From Chloroflexi bacterium HGW-Chloroflexi-3 (GTDB taxonomy: Bacteria; Chloroflexota; Anaerolineae; Anaerolineales; Anaerolineaceae), in contig PHBX01000021.1 in the NCBI GenBank assembly GCA_002842045.1, forward strand, positions 1 to 57,836: DNA of 57,836 nucleotides, given 5' to 3'. The position numbers were made by a program, and so were the translations under genes. The notes beneath the pieces were generated by a model. That model had not been told where the DNA came from. It did not search any database and saw only the letters and a list, made by a program, of their open reading frames with translations. This document shows positions 17,252 to 24,865 of this stretch, one piece after another. The first letter of the stretch is position 1. Every line of letters starts with the position of its first letter.

Positions 17252-18061
17252 TTGAAAGCCAGTTTACCACCGTTGACCTTTGCCGGGTTACGCTACACAT
17301 TGGCCTTTCTATGTTTGCTGCCGTTTGTGGTGATGAAATCAACTCATCGTCAATTGGTAAAGAATTTATCAAAATCCACCTGGTTACAACTGATTCTTCT
17401 GGGGATGGTGTTTTACACTTTCACCCAGGGCGCTCAATTTATCGGGCTGGCTTTCCTCCCAGCTGCTACAGTAACCCACTTATTGAATTTCTCACCCATT
17501 TTTGTGGCCATCACCAGTGGAATTGTCAACAAGGAGGGCACCACTTTTACGCAATGGATGGGGATTCTTTTGTCGGTGGCTAGTGCAATTATTTATTTTC
17601 TACCTTTAAGTATCCCGGCGAATCAGATTATTGGTCTGGTTGCAGTGTTCGTTGGCGTTCTGGCGAATGCCAGTTCCTCTCTACTGGGCAGAAAAATCAA
17701 CACCCAAAGTGGATTGCCTGCGATTGTCATAACCACTATCAGTATGGGGATAGGCGGGGTTTTGCTGTTAATTGCCGGAGCAACCACCCAGGGATTTGGT
17801 CAACTCGATTGGCTTCAGTGGTTGATCATTGTCTGGTTGGCAGTCGTCAATACAGCAATTGCCTTCACGTTATGGAACAAATCCCTACAATCACTCACTG
17901 CAGTAGAATCCAGCATCATCAATAACACCATGCTTCCCCAGATCGCGATCCTGGCCTGGGTATTTCTGGATGAGGCATTAATTTTGAGACAGATAATAGG
18001 GTTGGGATTGGTGACGATTGGCATTGTTATCGTTCAGGTCTGGAGGGGGAAAAAGAGATAA
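17252..18061 (+). pseudogene. EamA/DMT-family permease lacking its first helix
   Basis: This 269-residue frame covers nine of the usual ten helices of an EamA exporter (PPLTFAGLRYTLAFLCLLP is normally helix 2, and two EamA halves follow). Only a TTG is available as start, with no ribosome site. The in-frame sequence just upstream (KIGLKASLPP) still looks like EamA before it merges with the kinase tail at about 17235-17245. About 25 residues are missing. The rest is intact, so a residual product is possible but function is doubtful. Confidence 0.7.
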
Positions 18062-18165
18062 GAAATACCACGATGATCCGTGGAATGCATTATATTGTTC
18101 ATCCATAATTTCGCAGAAAGTACCTGCCCCTTTTCATTATTTTATTTGGTGATAGAATTGCATTT

Positions 18166-18194
18166 CGTGCCTCTAGCGAGGTGCGCATTTTTTT
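18166..18194 (+). terminator. hairpin with T7 tract downstream of the EamA remnant
   Basis: CGTGCCTC pairs with GAGGTGCG (18166-18173 and 18178-18185, including two G-U pairs, TAGC loop), followed two bases later by seven T (18188-18194). It lies only 25 bases before the SulP start, so it could act as an attenuator of that gene as well as a terminator. Confidence 0.5.
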
Positions 18195-18218
18195 AACAAC
18201 GAATGAAAGGGCAGCAAA

Positions 18219-19877
18219 ATGGGAAGAAAAAATTACATTCAGATGCTGCGTGATGAATTTCAAGGATATAACCGTACCAAATTACAACAGGACCTCCTGG
18301 CCGGGTTGACGGTGGCTGCGGTGGCATTACCGTTAGCACTGGCGTTTGGTGTGGCATCAGGAGCGAGTGCAGCAGCAGGATTGGTAACGGCTGTGATTGC
18401 TGGGTTGGTGATCGGATTGCTCTCTGGTGCTCCTTATCAGATTTCGGGACCGACGGGAGCGATGAGTGCCGTGTTGATCGTACTGGTGCAACGCTATGGC
18501 TTGCAGGGAATCTGGATTGCAGGTCTGATTTCTGGTTTATTTCTATTGATTATTGGTGTGCTGAAATTGGGGCGATTTATTGCCTTCATCCCCTCGCCTG
18601 TGATCACCGGTTTCACCTCGGGTATTGCCCTAATTATTTTTATCGGTCAAATCGACAGCTTTTTGGGTATTAAAACACCTGGATGTGAATCGGCATTATT
18701 CAAATTACTGGAATATTTAAAGGGTGGGTTCATTCCCGATTGGCAAACCATTATAATGGGATTAATTGTTATCCTGATTATGGTTTATTGGCCAAAACGC
18801 TGGGCAGCACGTTTCCCTTCTTCATTGTTGGGAATCATTGTAGTCACGGTATTCAATGGATTAATGAAATGGCCAGTGGCCGTCATCGGAGAGATTCCCA
18901 AAACAATTTTCCTGGCAGAGCGTTTAAGTTTTTCCCAAATACCCTGGGAGAACCTGCCGGAATTCCTGGCACCAGCACTGACAATCACTGCCCTGGGTGC
19001 TGTTGAGAGCCTGTTATGCGGTGCAGTGGCTTCGAATATGACCGGTGTACGCTTACAGGCAAATCTCGAGCTGGTCGGGCAGGGAATAGGCAATATGCTG
19101 ATCCCATTTTTCGGTGGTGTGCCTGCCACAGCTGCCATCGCCAGAACCAGTGTGGGTATCAAGTCCGGGGGGCAAACCCGATTGGTCAGTATCATTCATG
19201 CAATAGGAATTCTTCTATCCATGTTTTTACTCGCTCCGGTTATGCAGCAAATTCCACTGGCAGCTTTGGCTGGTGTCTTGATGGTCACCGCCTGGCGGAT
19301 GAATGAATGGCATTCAATAAAATTTATTTTTAACAAACGATTTAAGAGTGACATTCTGGCATTTTCCATTACCCTGCTTGCCACCATCACACTTGATCTG
19401 ACACAGGCGATATTAATTGGAACGCTCATCGCAGGTACCATTTTTCTGAACAAAATAGCCAGTTTACAAATCAATATTCAGGAAGTGGATGCGGAAAAAC
19501 TCAAATCACGTGGGATCGATATCTCACAGAAATGCCCTCATATCCGTGTCGCATACCTGACAGGACCCCTCTTTTTTGCCGCCAGTGGCATTTTTAATGA
19601 AGCCTTCTCTCAACTGAAAGATACACAGACACTCATCCTATCAATGCGCGCTGTGCCATTATTGGACACTTCCGGGTTGGAGGTCATTCAACGTCTGCAA
19701 GAAAAAATAAAACAAAGCGGTGGTCAATTGATGCTGGCTGGAGTTCAGGAAAACGTCAGAGGGATAATGCAACGGGGTGGATTGGAAGGCAGCATTGGAG
19801 TGGAAAACTTCTTCTGGAGCAGTGAGCAGGCTATCATCGCAGCGGATCAATTGAATTGTGCCATTTGTGGAGATTAA
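18219..19877 (+). CDS. SulP-family anion permease with STAS domain
   Basis: This 552-residue protein starts with a short cytoplasmic segment, then about 10-14 membrane helices (AGLTVAAVALPLALAFGVAS to about residue 410) and a C-terminal STAS domain (about 435-545, with RAVPLLDTSGLEVIQRLQ). SulP proteins move sulfate, bicarbonate or dicarboxylates. AAAGGG lies eight bases before the ATG. No linked carbonic anhydrase or sulfate genes are seen, so the substrate is open. The TauE/SafE permease 1.9 kb away is often associated with sulfur compounds, a weak hint. Confidence 0.9.
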   Translation: MGRKNYIQMLRDEFQGYNRTKLQQDLLAGLTVAAVALPLALAFGVASGASAAAGLVTAVIAGLVIGLLSGAPYQISGPTGAMSAVLIVLVQRYGLQGIWIAGLISGLFLLIIGVLKLGRFIAFIPSPVITGFTSGIALIIFIGQIDSFLGIKTPGCESALFKLLEYLKGGFIPDWQTIIMGLIVILIMVYWPKRWAARFPSSLLGIIVVTVFNGLMKWPVAVIGEIPKTIFLAERLSFSQIPWENLPEFLAPALTITALGAVESLLCGAVASNMTGVRLQANLELVGQGIGNMLIPFFGGVPATAAIARTSVGIKSGGQTRLVSIIHAIGILLSMFLLAPVMQQIPLAALAGVLMVTAWRMNEWHSIKFIFNKRFKSDILAFSITLLATITLDLTQAILIGTLIAGTIFLNKIASLQINIQEVDAEKLKSRGIDISQKCPHIRVAYLTGPLFFAASGIFNEAFSQLKDTQTLILSMRAVPLLDTSGLEVIQRLQEKIKQSGGQLMLAGVQENVRGIMQRGGLEGSIGVENFFWSSEQAIIAADQLNCAICGD

Positions 19878-19913
19878 TATGAATCAAAAATATCATAGAT
19901 GAATGTCCTCAAT

Positions 19914-19948
19914 AAATCTTCATCTTTTATCTAGATGGGGATTTTTTT
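19914..19948 (+). terminator. terminator after the SulP gene
   Basis: AAATCTTCATCT (19914-19925) pairs, with G-U wobbles, with AGATGGGGATTT (19933-19944), and the 3' arm continues into a run of T to 19948. It is positioned between the SulP stop at 19877 and the next gene at 20021. Confidence 0.6.
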
Positions 19949-20020
19949 GTGTCATAATCTTAACAAATCAAAACATTGATTTATATCTCATGTAACCTGC
20001 AAAGAAGTTAAGGAGTTTTT

Positions 20021-20749
20021 TTGAGAAATAAGATAATCCATTTGAAGTGTGAAGCTATTCTATTTGACCTGGATGGCGTATTACTCGACTCCACCAGTTG
20101 TATTGAACGTCACTGGAAAGAATGGGCGGATAAGCATGGGCTTGACTTGAAGAAAGTTCTACAAAATGCCCATGGTGTGCGTACAATTGAGACGATTCGT
20201 TTGGTGTCCCCACATTTAGATGCAGATCGGGAAACTGCGGAGTTCACCGCTAATGAGATCCTGGATACCGAAGGTGTGGTTGCCATTCCAGGTGCAAAGG
20301 CGCTGATGTCCAAACTTGGCGTGAAACCCTGGACAATTGTAACTTCTGGCGGTTTTGACCTGGTTCAAGCTCGCCTGAAGAAAGCGGGAATCCCCATGCC
20401 CAAATTCATTGTTACAGGAGATGATGTATCTGAAGGGAAACCATCTCCACAGCCTTATTTAATCGGAGCTAAGCAACTGGGAGTATCTGCTGAAGATTGT
20501 GTGATAATTGAAGATGCACCAATTGGGGTGAAAGCTGGAAAGGCTGCCGGTATGCGGGTAATTGGAATCCTATCTACCCATACCGAAGGGGAATTATTGG
20601 ATGCTGGTGTGGATTTCATAGTGCATAATCTTAAGAATATTCAAATCTCAATAGCTAATAAATATTATTCAATTAAATTGACATATCAACCTGATAATCT
20701 CAATGAAAAAACGCATAAAAAACCAGATTCGCAGAGCGGTGCTTTTTGA
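20021..20749 (+). CDS. HAD-family phosphatase (subfamily IA)
   Basis: This 242-residue protein starts at TTG, supported by AAGGAG about eight bases upstream. HAD motifs are ILFDLDGVLLDS (I, about 15-26), VTSGG (II), the Lys in EGKPSPQPY (III) and IEDAPIGVKAGKAAG (IV). The helical cap between motifs I and II marks a small-molecule phosphatase such as sugar or glycerol phosphatases. The last 30 residues (IANKYYSIKLTYQPD onward) look unlike the family and may be a replaced or extended C-terminus. Confidence 0.85.
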   Translation: MRNKIIHLKCEAILFDLDGVLLDSTSCIERHWKEWADKHGLDLKKVLQNAHGVRTIETIRLVSPHLDADRETAEFTANEILDTEGVVAIPGAKALMSKLGVKPWTIVTSGGFDLVQARLKKAGIPMPKFIVTGDDVSEGKPSPQPYLIGAKQLGVSAEDCVIIEDAPIGVKAGKAAGMRVIGILSTHTEGELLDAGVDFIVHNLKNIQISIANKYYSIKLTYQPDNLNEKTHKKPDSQSGAF

Positions 20750-20861
20750 TTCCACTATATTTTTTCTTTACTTTCTGTTAAAACATTATTAAGCGTCCCT
20801 TAAAACATAGTTTTTAGGTGTAGACTTATAATACTTAAGAAAAGTTTATGGTAGGAGAATT

Positions 20862-21581
20862 ATGAAAATTTTAGTCAGTAATGATGATGGGGTTTTTAGC
20901 CCTGGATTAATTGCGTTAGCGGAGGTGGCCTCCCAATTTGGCGAGGTGGTTATTTTTGCTCCGGATTTTGAACAATCCGCCATGGGGCATGCCATCACCA
21001 TCAAAAGACCATTAACCTATCATCGTGTGAAGTTCCTGAAGGATTTCGAATCGTACCGTGTGAATGGAACCCCGGCAGATTGTGTCGCCATGGGGTTATA
21101 CCACCTGGGAGAAGTTGACCTGGTTTTATCCGGAATCAACGTAGGTAGCAACCTCGGCAGCGATATCTGGCATTCCGGCACTGTTGCAGCCGCCAAGCAG
21201 GGAGTGATCCTGGGAGTGCAATCAATCGCATTCAGTCAGGTGATCAACGGAGAAGAGCCTAATTACGAGAAACAAAAACCGTATGTAGCTGAAGTAATCA
21301 AAATGCTGACCAGCGGGAATCAACCGCGTCTGGTGAATGTAAATCTACCCGAGGAGCCGGTAGGTATGCGTTGGACACACCAATCTGTGCGCCATTACAA
21401 TGGCAAGGTCGTCGAAGGGCATGATCCAAATGGCCGCCGCCATTTCTGGTTTGCCGCAACGCCATTAACCAATCCTGATGAGCATAGTGACCGCTGGGCT
21501 GTTGATCATGATCTGGTGTCCCTTACACCACTACGCCTCAGCCTAACCGATGATGAATGGTTAGCGAAATTGACCGGATAG
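20862..21581 (+). CDS. surE: 5'/3'-nucleotidase SurE
   Basis: This 239-residue protein shows all SurE landmarks: ILVSNDDGVFSPG at the N-terminus (metal ligands DD), FAPDFEQSAMGHAITI, RVNGTPADCV and LSGINVGSNLGSDIWHSGT. SurE removes phosphate from nucleoside monophosphates and short polyphosphate in the cytoplasm and is linked to stress survival. AGGAG precedes the ATG, and a TATAAT lies at 20827-20832 with a poor -35, so it probably has its own promoter. Confidence 0.93.
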   Translation: MKILVSNDDGVFSPGLIALAEVASQFGEVVIFAPDFEQSAMGHAITIKRPLTYHRVKFLKDFESYRVNGTPADCVAMGLYHLGEVDLVLSGINVGSNLGSDIWHSGTVAAAKQGVILGVQSIAFSQVINGEEPNYEKQKPYVAEVIKMLTSGNQPRLVNVNLPEEPVGMRWTHQSVRHYNGKVVEGHDPNGRRHFWFAATPLTNPDEHSDRWAVDHDLVSLTPLRLSLTDDEWLAKLTG

Positions 21582-21748
21582 TTTAGAAGTTATGAGCGGA
21601 CGACTTGATACCTGGCAATTAAAAAAAGCAAATCCATCTATAGTTAATGCTTTTACGTCAGTAATTTTTTAAACAAAAAGTCGTATATAATCATGCAACC
21701 TGTTCACGAAGAACCATCGCGACTGGTTGACTGTGAGGAACGTGATTT

Positions 21749-22501
21749 TTGGATTTGATGTTTGATTTTCAAAGTATATTGATTACCATGCTGTTATTTC
21801 TGGTAGCAGTATTATATTCCTCGGTGGGGCATGCTGGTGCCTCCGGATATCTGGCCGTCATGGCATTGGTTGGGATCTCTGCTGAAATCATGAGACCCAC
21901 CGCATTGGCATTGAATATTGTCGTGGCTGCAATCGCCACCGTAAAATTTTATCGAGCCGGATCCTTTTCCTGGCGATTATTGCTCCCATTGGTGATTACA
22001 TCCATTCCTTTGGCTTATGTTGGTGGAAGTATTGTTTTATCTGAAAATTTTTATAAACCTTTGGTCGGTTTGATCTTGTTATTTTCTGCCTGGCGATTAA
22101 TTTATCAAGCCAGAAATGGCTTGAATTACGAAGTAAGAAAGCCATCCATTCCCTTTTTACTGCTAACCGGGGCAGGGCTCGGGTTTTTATCCGGTTTGAC
22201 CGGTGTAGGCGGAGGGATTTTTCTCAGTCCATTATTGTTATTTTTCCATTGGGCACCTATCAAGGTGATTTCGGGTGTAGCAGCCAGCTTCATTTTAGTG
22301 AATTCCATTTCCGGGATTCTGGGTGTCTCTTCTACACTAACACAATTCCATCCCACCCTTCCCATCTGGTTGGTAGTTGTGGTTATTGGTGGATTGATCG
22401 GGGCTGAGTATGGTAGCAAACGGCTTGGAAACACAGCCATCCAGTGGCTGCTGGCAATTGTTCTCGTTATCGGTGGAATCAAAATGATTTTTATGGTTTA
22501 G
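21749..22501 (+). CDS. TauE/SafE-family sulfite/organosulfonate-type permease
   Basis: This 250-residue membrane protein has about eight helices and the two inverted signature segments GHAGASGYLAVMALVGI (about 27-43) and GLTGVGGGIFLSPLLLF (about 149-165). The family exports sulfite, sulfoacetate or other sulfur anions, but many members are unassigned. Start is either TTG 21749 or ATG 21758; neither has a strong ribosome site. A TATAAT-like box lies about 70 bases upstream. Confidence 0.87.
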   Translation: MDLMFDFQSILITMLLFLVAVLYSSVGHAGASGYLAVMALVGISAEIMRPTALALNIVVAAIATVKFYRAGSFSWRLLLPLVITSIPLAYVGGSIVLSENFYKPLVGLILLFSAWRLIYQARNGLNYEVRKPSIPFLLLTGAGLGFLSGLTGVGGGIFLSPLLLFFHWAPIKVISGVAASFILVNSISGILGVSSTLTQFHPTLPIWLVVVVIGGLIGAEYGSKRLGNTAIQWLLAIVLVIGGIKMIFMV

Positions 22502-22523
22502 AAGCCAAATAAACGAGGTTGCT

Positions 22524-22793
22524 ATGAATAATCAATCAAAATCAAGTGAAAACGACCTTTCAGTTGGGATTCCAAAACCTGCTTTGCGAGTGTTGGAAGC
22601 TGCTGGATTCAAGAATCTAACCGATTTCACGCTGGTGAGTGAGGAAGAATTGCTGAAATTACATGGTATTGGACCGAAAGCAGTTCGAATTATTTCTGCA
22701 GCTATGGAAACGCAAGGTTTGCATTTCGCCAACAAAGAGAATTCAAACAAAATCAGTGAAAAGGCAAATCAGAAAATTGCAGGCAGAAAATAG
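22524..22793 (+). CDS. helix-hairpin-helix small protein
   Basis: This 89-residue protein contains PKPALRVLEAAGFKNLTDFT and then LLKLHGIGPKAVRIISAAM, an HhH fold like the C-terminal domain of RNA polymerase alpha and related DNA-binding modules. The last 25 residues are basic and probably disordered. It lies 22 bases after the TauE/SafE stop and may be co-transcribed. Likely a DNA-binding accessory protein; no specific role can be assigned. Confidence 0.8.
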   Translation: MNNQSKSSENDLSVGIPKPALRVLEAAGFKNLTDFTLVSEEELLKLHGIGPKAVRIISAAMETQGLHFANKENSNKISEKANQKIAGRK

Positions 22794-22883
22794 TAACTTT
22801 TTCGCTAAATCGCTATAATCAAGCAGAAATCATTGCTTTCCCAAATGAATCTCACAGGAAAAATGAATTATTAAAATGAAAAC

Positions 22884-23211
22884 GTGAACAAGCAAAAGCG
22901 GATTGTTATCCTTACCTATGGCACGCGTGGCGTTTATCCTTCACCATGGAGGAGCTGGAACCTGTGGATCTGCACTATCTGCTGGTATCTCGAATACTGC
23001 TATTCCATATTCCGTTGATCAATTTTTTTGGGCGAAAAGACTCGCTAAAATGGGTGTAGGTCCTTCTGCACCAGAAGTCCGACACCTGACCGTGGAAAAT
23101 TTAGCCGAGCTTATTAAAGATGGCATTGGAAATCCGCAATATCGTGAAAAAGCTGCTTATCTGGCACAGAAAATCACAGAGGAAGAGGTATATCTACTGC
23201 CTTGGAAATAA
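22884..23211 (+). pseudogene. UGT/MGT-type glycosyltransferase with a large internal deletion
   Basis: From GTG 22884 the frame reads VNKQKRIVILTYGTRG, the N-terminal strand of a GT-B glycosyltransferase (normally continuing TRGDVQP). Immediately after, in another frame, comes VAFILHHGGAGTCGSALSAG and the C-terminal nucleotide-sugar site through PEVRHLTVENLAELI. Roughly 280 residues between these parts are missing. The ORF of 102 residues is therefore only the tail of the enzyme. Confidence 0.75.
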
Positions 23212-23313
23212 TTCAAAATTCATTCAGATTGCAATCTGGGTAAAATGTAAATCTGATAAAATTTAGAAGCATTTATTGAATGCATCTGTCTTGACGGGGA
23301 TTTGTTTATACTC

Positions 23314-23353
23314 TTGATTGAACACTATTTTTAGTGTACACTAATTTTAGTGC
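23314..23353 (+). promoter_or_regulatory. promoter with two tandem palindromic operators for the toxin-antitoxin pair
   Basis: Two adjoining 16-bp palindromes, ACACTATTTTTAGTGT (23322-23337) and ACACTAATTTTAGTGC (23338-23353), repeat head to tail. They overlap a candidate promoter: TTGATT (23314-23319), a 17-bp spacer and TACACT (23337-23342). Ribbon-helix-helix antitoxins bind such tandem inverted sites cooperatively, so autoregulation is the expected role. Confidence 0.65.
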
Positions 23354-23375
23354 AAGCAAATAATAAGGTGTAATT

Positions 23376-23597
23376 ATGTTGAAAAATATTACTTTAAGCG
23401 CTGAAGAAAAATTAATTGAACGTGCCAGAAAACGGGCCGAATCAAAAAATACAACATTAAATGCTGAATTCCGGAGGTGGTTAGCACAATATGCTGATGC
23501 TCCTCAATCCACGGATGATTTGATTGCATTAATGAAACAATTCAATTATGCAAAATCAGGAAGAAAATTTACCCGGGATGAAATGAATGAACGATAA
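23376..23597 (+). CDS. ribbon-helix-helix-type antitoxin
   Basis: This 73-residue protein begins LKNITLSAEEKLIERARKRA, followed by NTTLNAEFRRWLAQYA, a beta strand and two helices as in RHH repressors of VapB type. The acidic/basic C-terminus would bind and neutralise the toxin. It overlaps the toxin start by 11 bases, and tandem operators lie just upstream, so the pair is a typical autoregulated toxin-antitoxin module. Confidence 0.85.
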   Translation: MLKNITLSAEEKLIERARKRAESKNTTLNAEFRRWLAQYADAPQSTDDLIALMKQFNYAKSGRKFTRDEMNER

Positions 23598-24009
23598 ATA
23601 TTTCATTGATACAAATATTTTTGTTTACTGTTTCGATGAAAGCAATACGGAGAAAAAAGTCCGTTCATTGACAATAATTGGTGAAGCATTGCAGAGTGGA
23701 AAAGGAATAATCAGCTGGCAAGTTGTCCAGGAATTTCTAAATGTTTCTACCAAAAAATTTGTTTCTCCTTTGAAAGCAGTGGATGCTAAATCTTATTTGC
23801 AGAAGGTTCTTTTTCCGCTATGTGCTGTATTTCCCAATTTGAATATTTATCAAAATACGATTGAGATCCAGGAAAAAACTGGGTATTCATTTTATGATTC
23901 AATGATTGTTGCAAGTGCACTCAGTCAGGATTGTTCAATCCTTTTTTCAGAAGATTTACATAATGGGATGAAGATCGAGGATTTACAGGTAATAAATCCA
24001 TTTGTTTAG
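23587..24009 (+). CDS. PIN-domain ribonuclease toxin (VapC-type)
   Basis: This 140-residue PIN domain has the acidic catalytic set at D8 (YFIDTNIFVY), E49 (VVQEFLN), D104 (YSFYDSMIVASA) and D123 (FSEDLHNG). VapC toxins cut specific tRNAs or rRNA when released from the antitoxin. All four acidic residues are in place, so the toxin appears active. It overlaps the antitoxin gene, which ensures coupled synthesis. Confidence 0.9.
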   Translation: MNDKYFIDTNIFVYCFDESNTEKKVRSLTIIGEALQSGKGIISWQVVQEFLNVSTKKFVSPLKAVDAKSYLQKVLFPLCAVFPNLNIYQNTIEIQEKTGYSFYDSMIVASALSQDCSILFSEDLHNGMKIEDLQVINPFV

Positions 24010-24189
24010 TTTTATGACCAGGATTCAAAAATTTTTTTCAAATTTAATCAAGATTTTCAAAAATAGCTTAGGAACCCCATTTTATTTGAGATTTTCCAAT
24101 CAATTTTAATTTTCAGAACAAAAATATCCATCTTAAATACAAAATCTATCCATTTAATAACTGATAAATATCCGTACCATAATTTTCAG

Positions 24190-24310
24190 GGCATACAACT
24201 TCCACTTAACTTCGGCAGGTCTGTAAGTTTTTTAGACGTGCCCGGAACTTCCCAATCAGATTGGAAAAGCCGGAGATTCTCATCCTGAGGAGGAAGTTCT
24301 TATTGAGACA
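24190..24310 (+). ncRNA. candidate structured 5' leader RNA upstream of the secreted-protein gene
   Basis: In the 374-base gap before the gene at 24384, several helices can be drawn. GGCA-G-GTCT pairs with AGAC-G-TGCC (24214-24222 with 24234-24242, one G-G mismatch). GAACTTCC (24245-24252) pairs with GGAAGTTC (24292-24299), and inside it sit small hairpins CCAAT/ATTGG (24252-24264) and CTCA/TGAG (24279-24289). A second AACTTCC at 24197-24203 could compete for the same 3' arm, as in a switch. I could not match it to a known riboswitch, and conserved c-di-GMP-I motifs are absent. The rest of the gap is AT-rich without recognisable signals. Confidence 0.45.
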
Positions 24311-24383
24311 AAGGGATAAATATTTCAATTTAACCCTCCATTTTCATTCGTAATAAATCATTATTCAATAAAAAGGAAAAATT

Positions 24384-24734
24384 ATGTTTAAAAGATCGTC
24401 TCGTGTCTTGTTAGTAACCTTGTTGCTGTTCGTACTGGCCGGAGCTACTTATGCATATGCAGCTGAAAACACAGTTCCCCCAACCTTTGCTGGAGATGGT
24501 GAGGGTACTATTAGTGGATATACCGTTTCAAATATTGCATATTCCACCTCTGGAGGAAATATCACTGGAGTATCATTTAATCTAAACGCAAGTGCAACTG
24601 TTGTTCAAGCTGCCATGGATGGAGGTACATTAGTCACATGTTCTGGTGCAACAACAAGTTGGTCTTGCGATTTTAGTGGTAGCCCAGTTTCAGTTCTTTC
24701 AGCTTCATCATTACTGGTAGTTGCAGGTCAATAG
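24384..24734 (+). CDS. small secreted protein, probable substrate of the adjacent SipW-type peptidase
   Basis: This 116-residue protein has a signal peptide (basic MFKRSSR, hydrophobic VLLVTLLLFVLAG, cleavage after about AYA at 26) and a Gly/Ser/Thr-rich, strand-forming mature part (GDGEGTISGYTVSNIAYSTS) with two Cys. AAAGGAAAAA precedes the ATG. I recall similar Chloroflexota proteins (GYTVSN motif) beside SipW-like peptidases, and TasA-type fibre subunits share this relationship. Fibre formation is inference. Confidence 0.75.
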   Translation: MFKRSSRVLLVTLLLFVLAGATYAYAAENTVPPTFAGDGEGTISGYTVSNIAYSTSGGNITGVSFNLNASATVVQAAMDGGTLVTCSGATTSWSCDFSGSPVSVLSASSLLVVAGQ

Positions 24735-24805
24735 GATTATCATGGTTCCTGATGGGTATCATTCATTATTTTCTTCAGGACCAGAAGTCAAATGATTCTG
24801 GTTGT

Positions 24806-24839
24806 GGCGGATTTTGAGAACTCATTCTTGAAATCCGCC
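24806..24839 (+). other. long RNA hairpin between secreted-protein and peptidase genes
   Basis: GGCGGATTTTGAGAA (24806-24820) and TTCTTGAAATCCGCC (24825-24839) form a 15-bp stem with a CTCA loop; two of the pairs are G-U. No T tract follows, so it is not a classical terminator. It could protect the upstream mRNA or set different levels of the secreted protein and the enzyme downstream. Confidence 0.6.
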
Positions 24840-24865
24840 CGGCAGAGTTGTAAAAACGGGTGTAT

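Noticed and set aside
24190..24310. c-di-GMP-I riboswitch upstream of the SipW locus
   Set aside because: The conserved core sequences of that class were not found, so only an unassigned structured leader is claimed.
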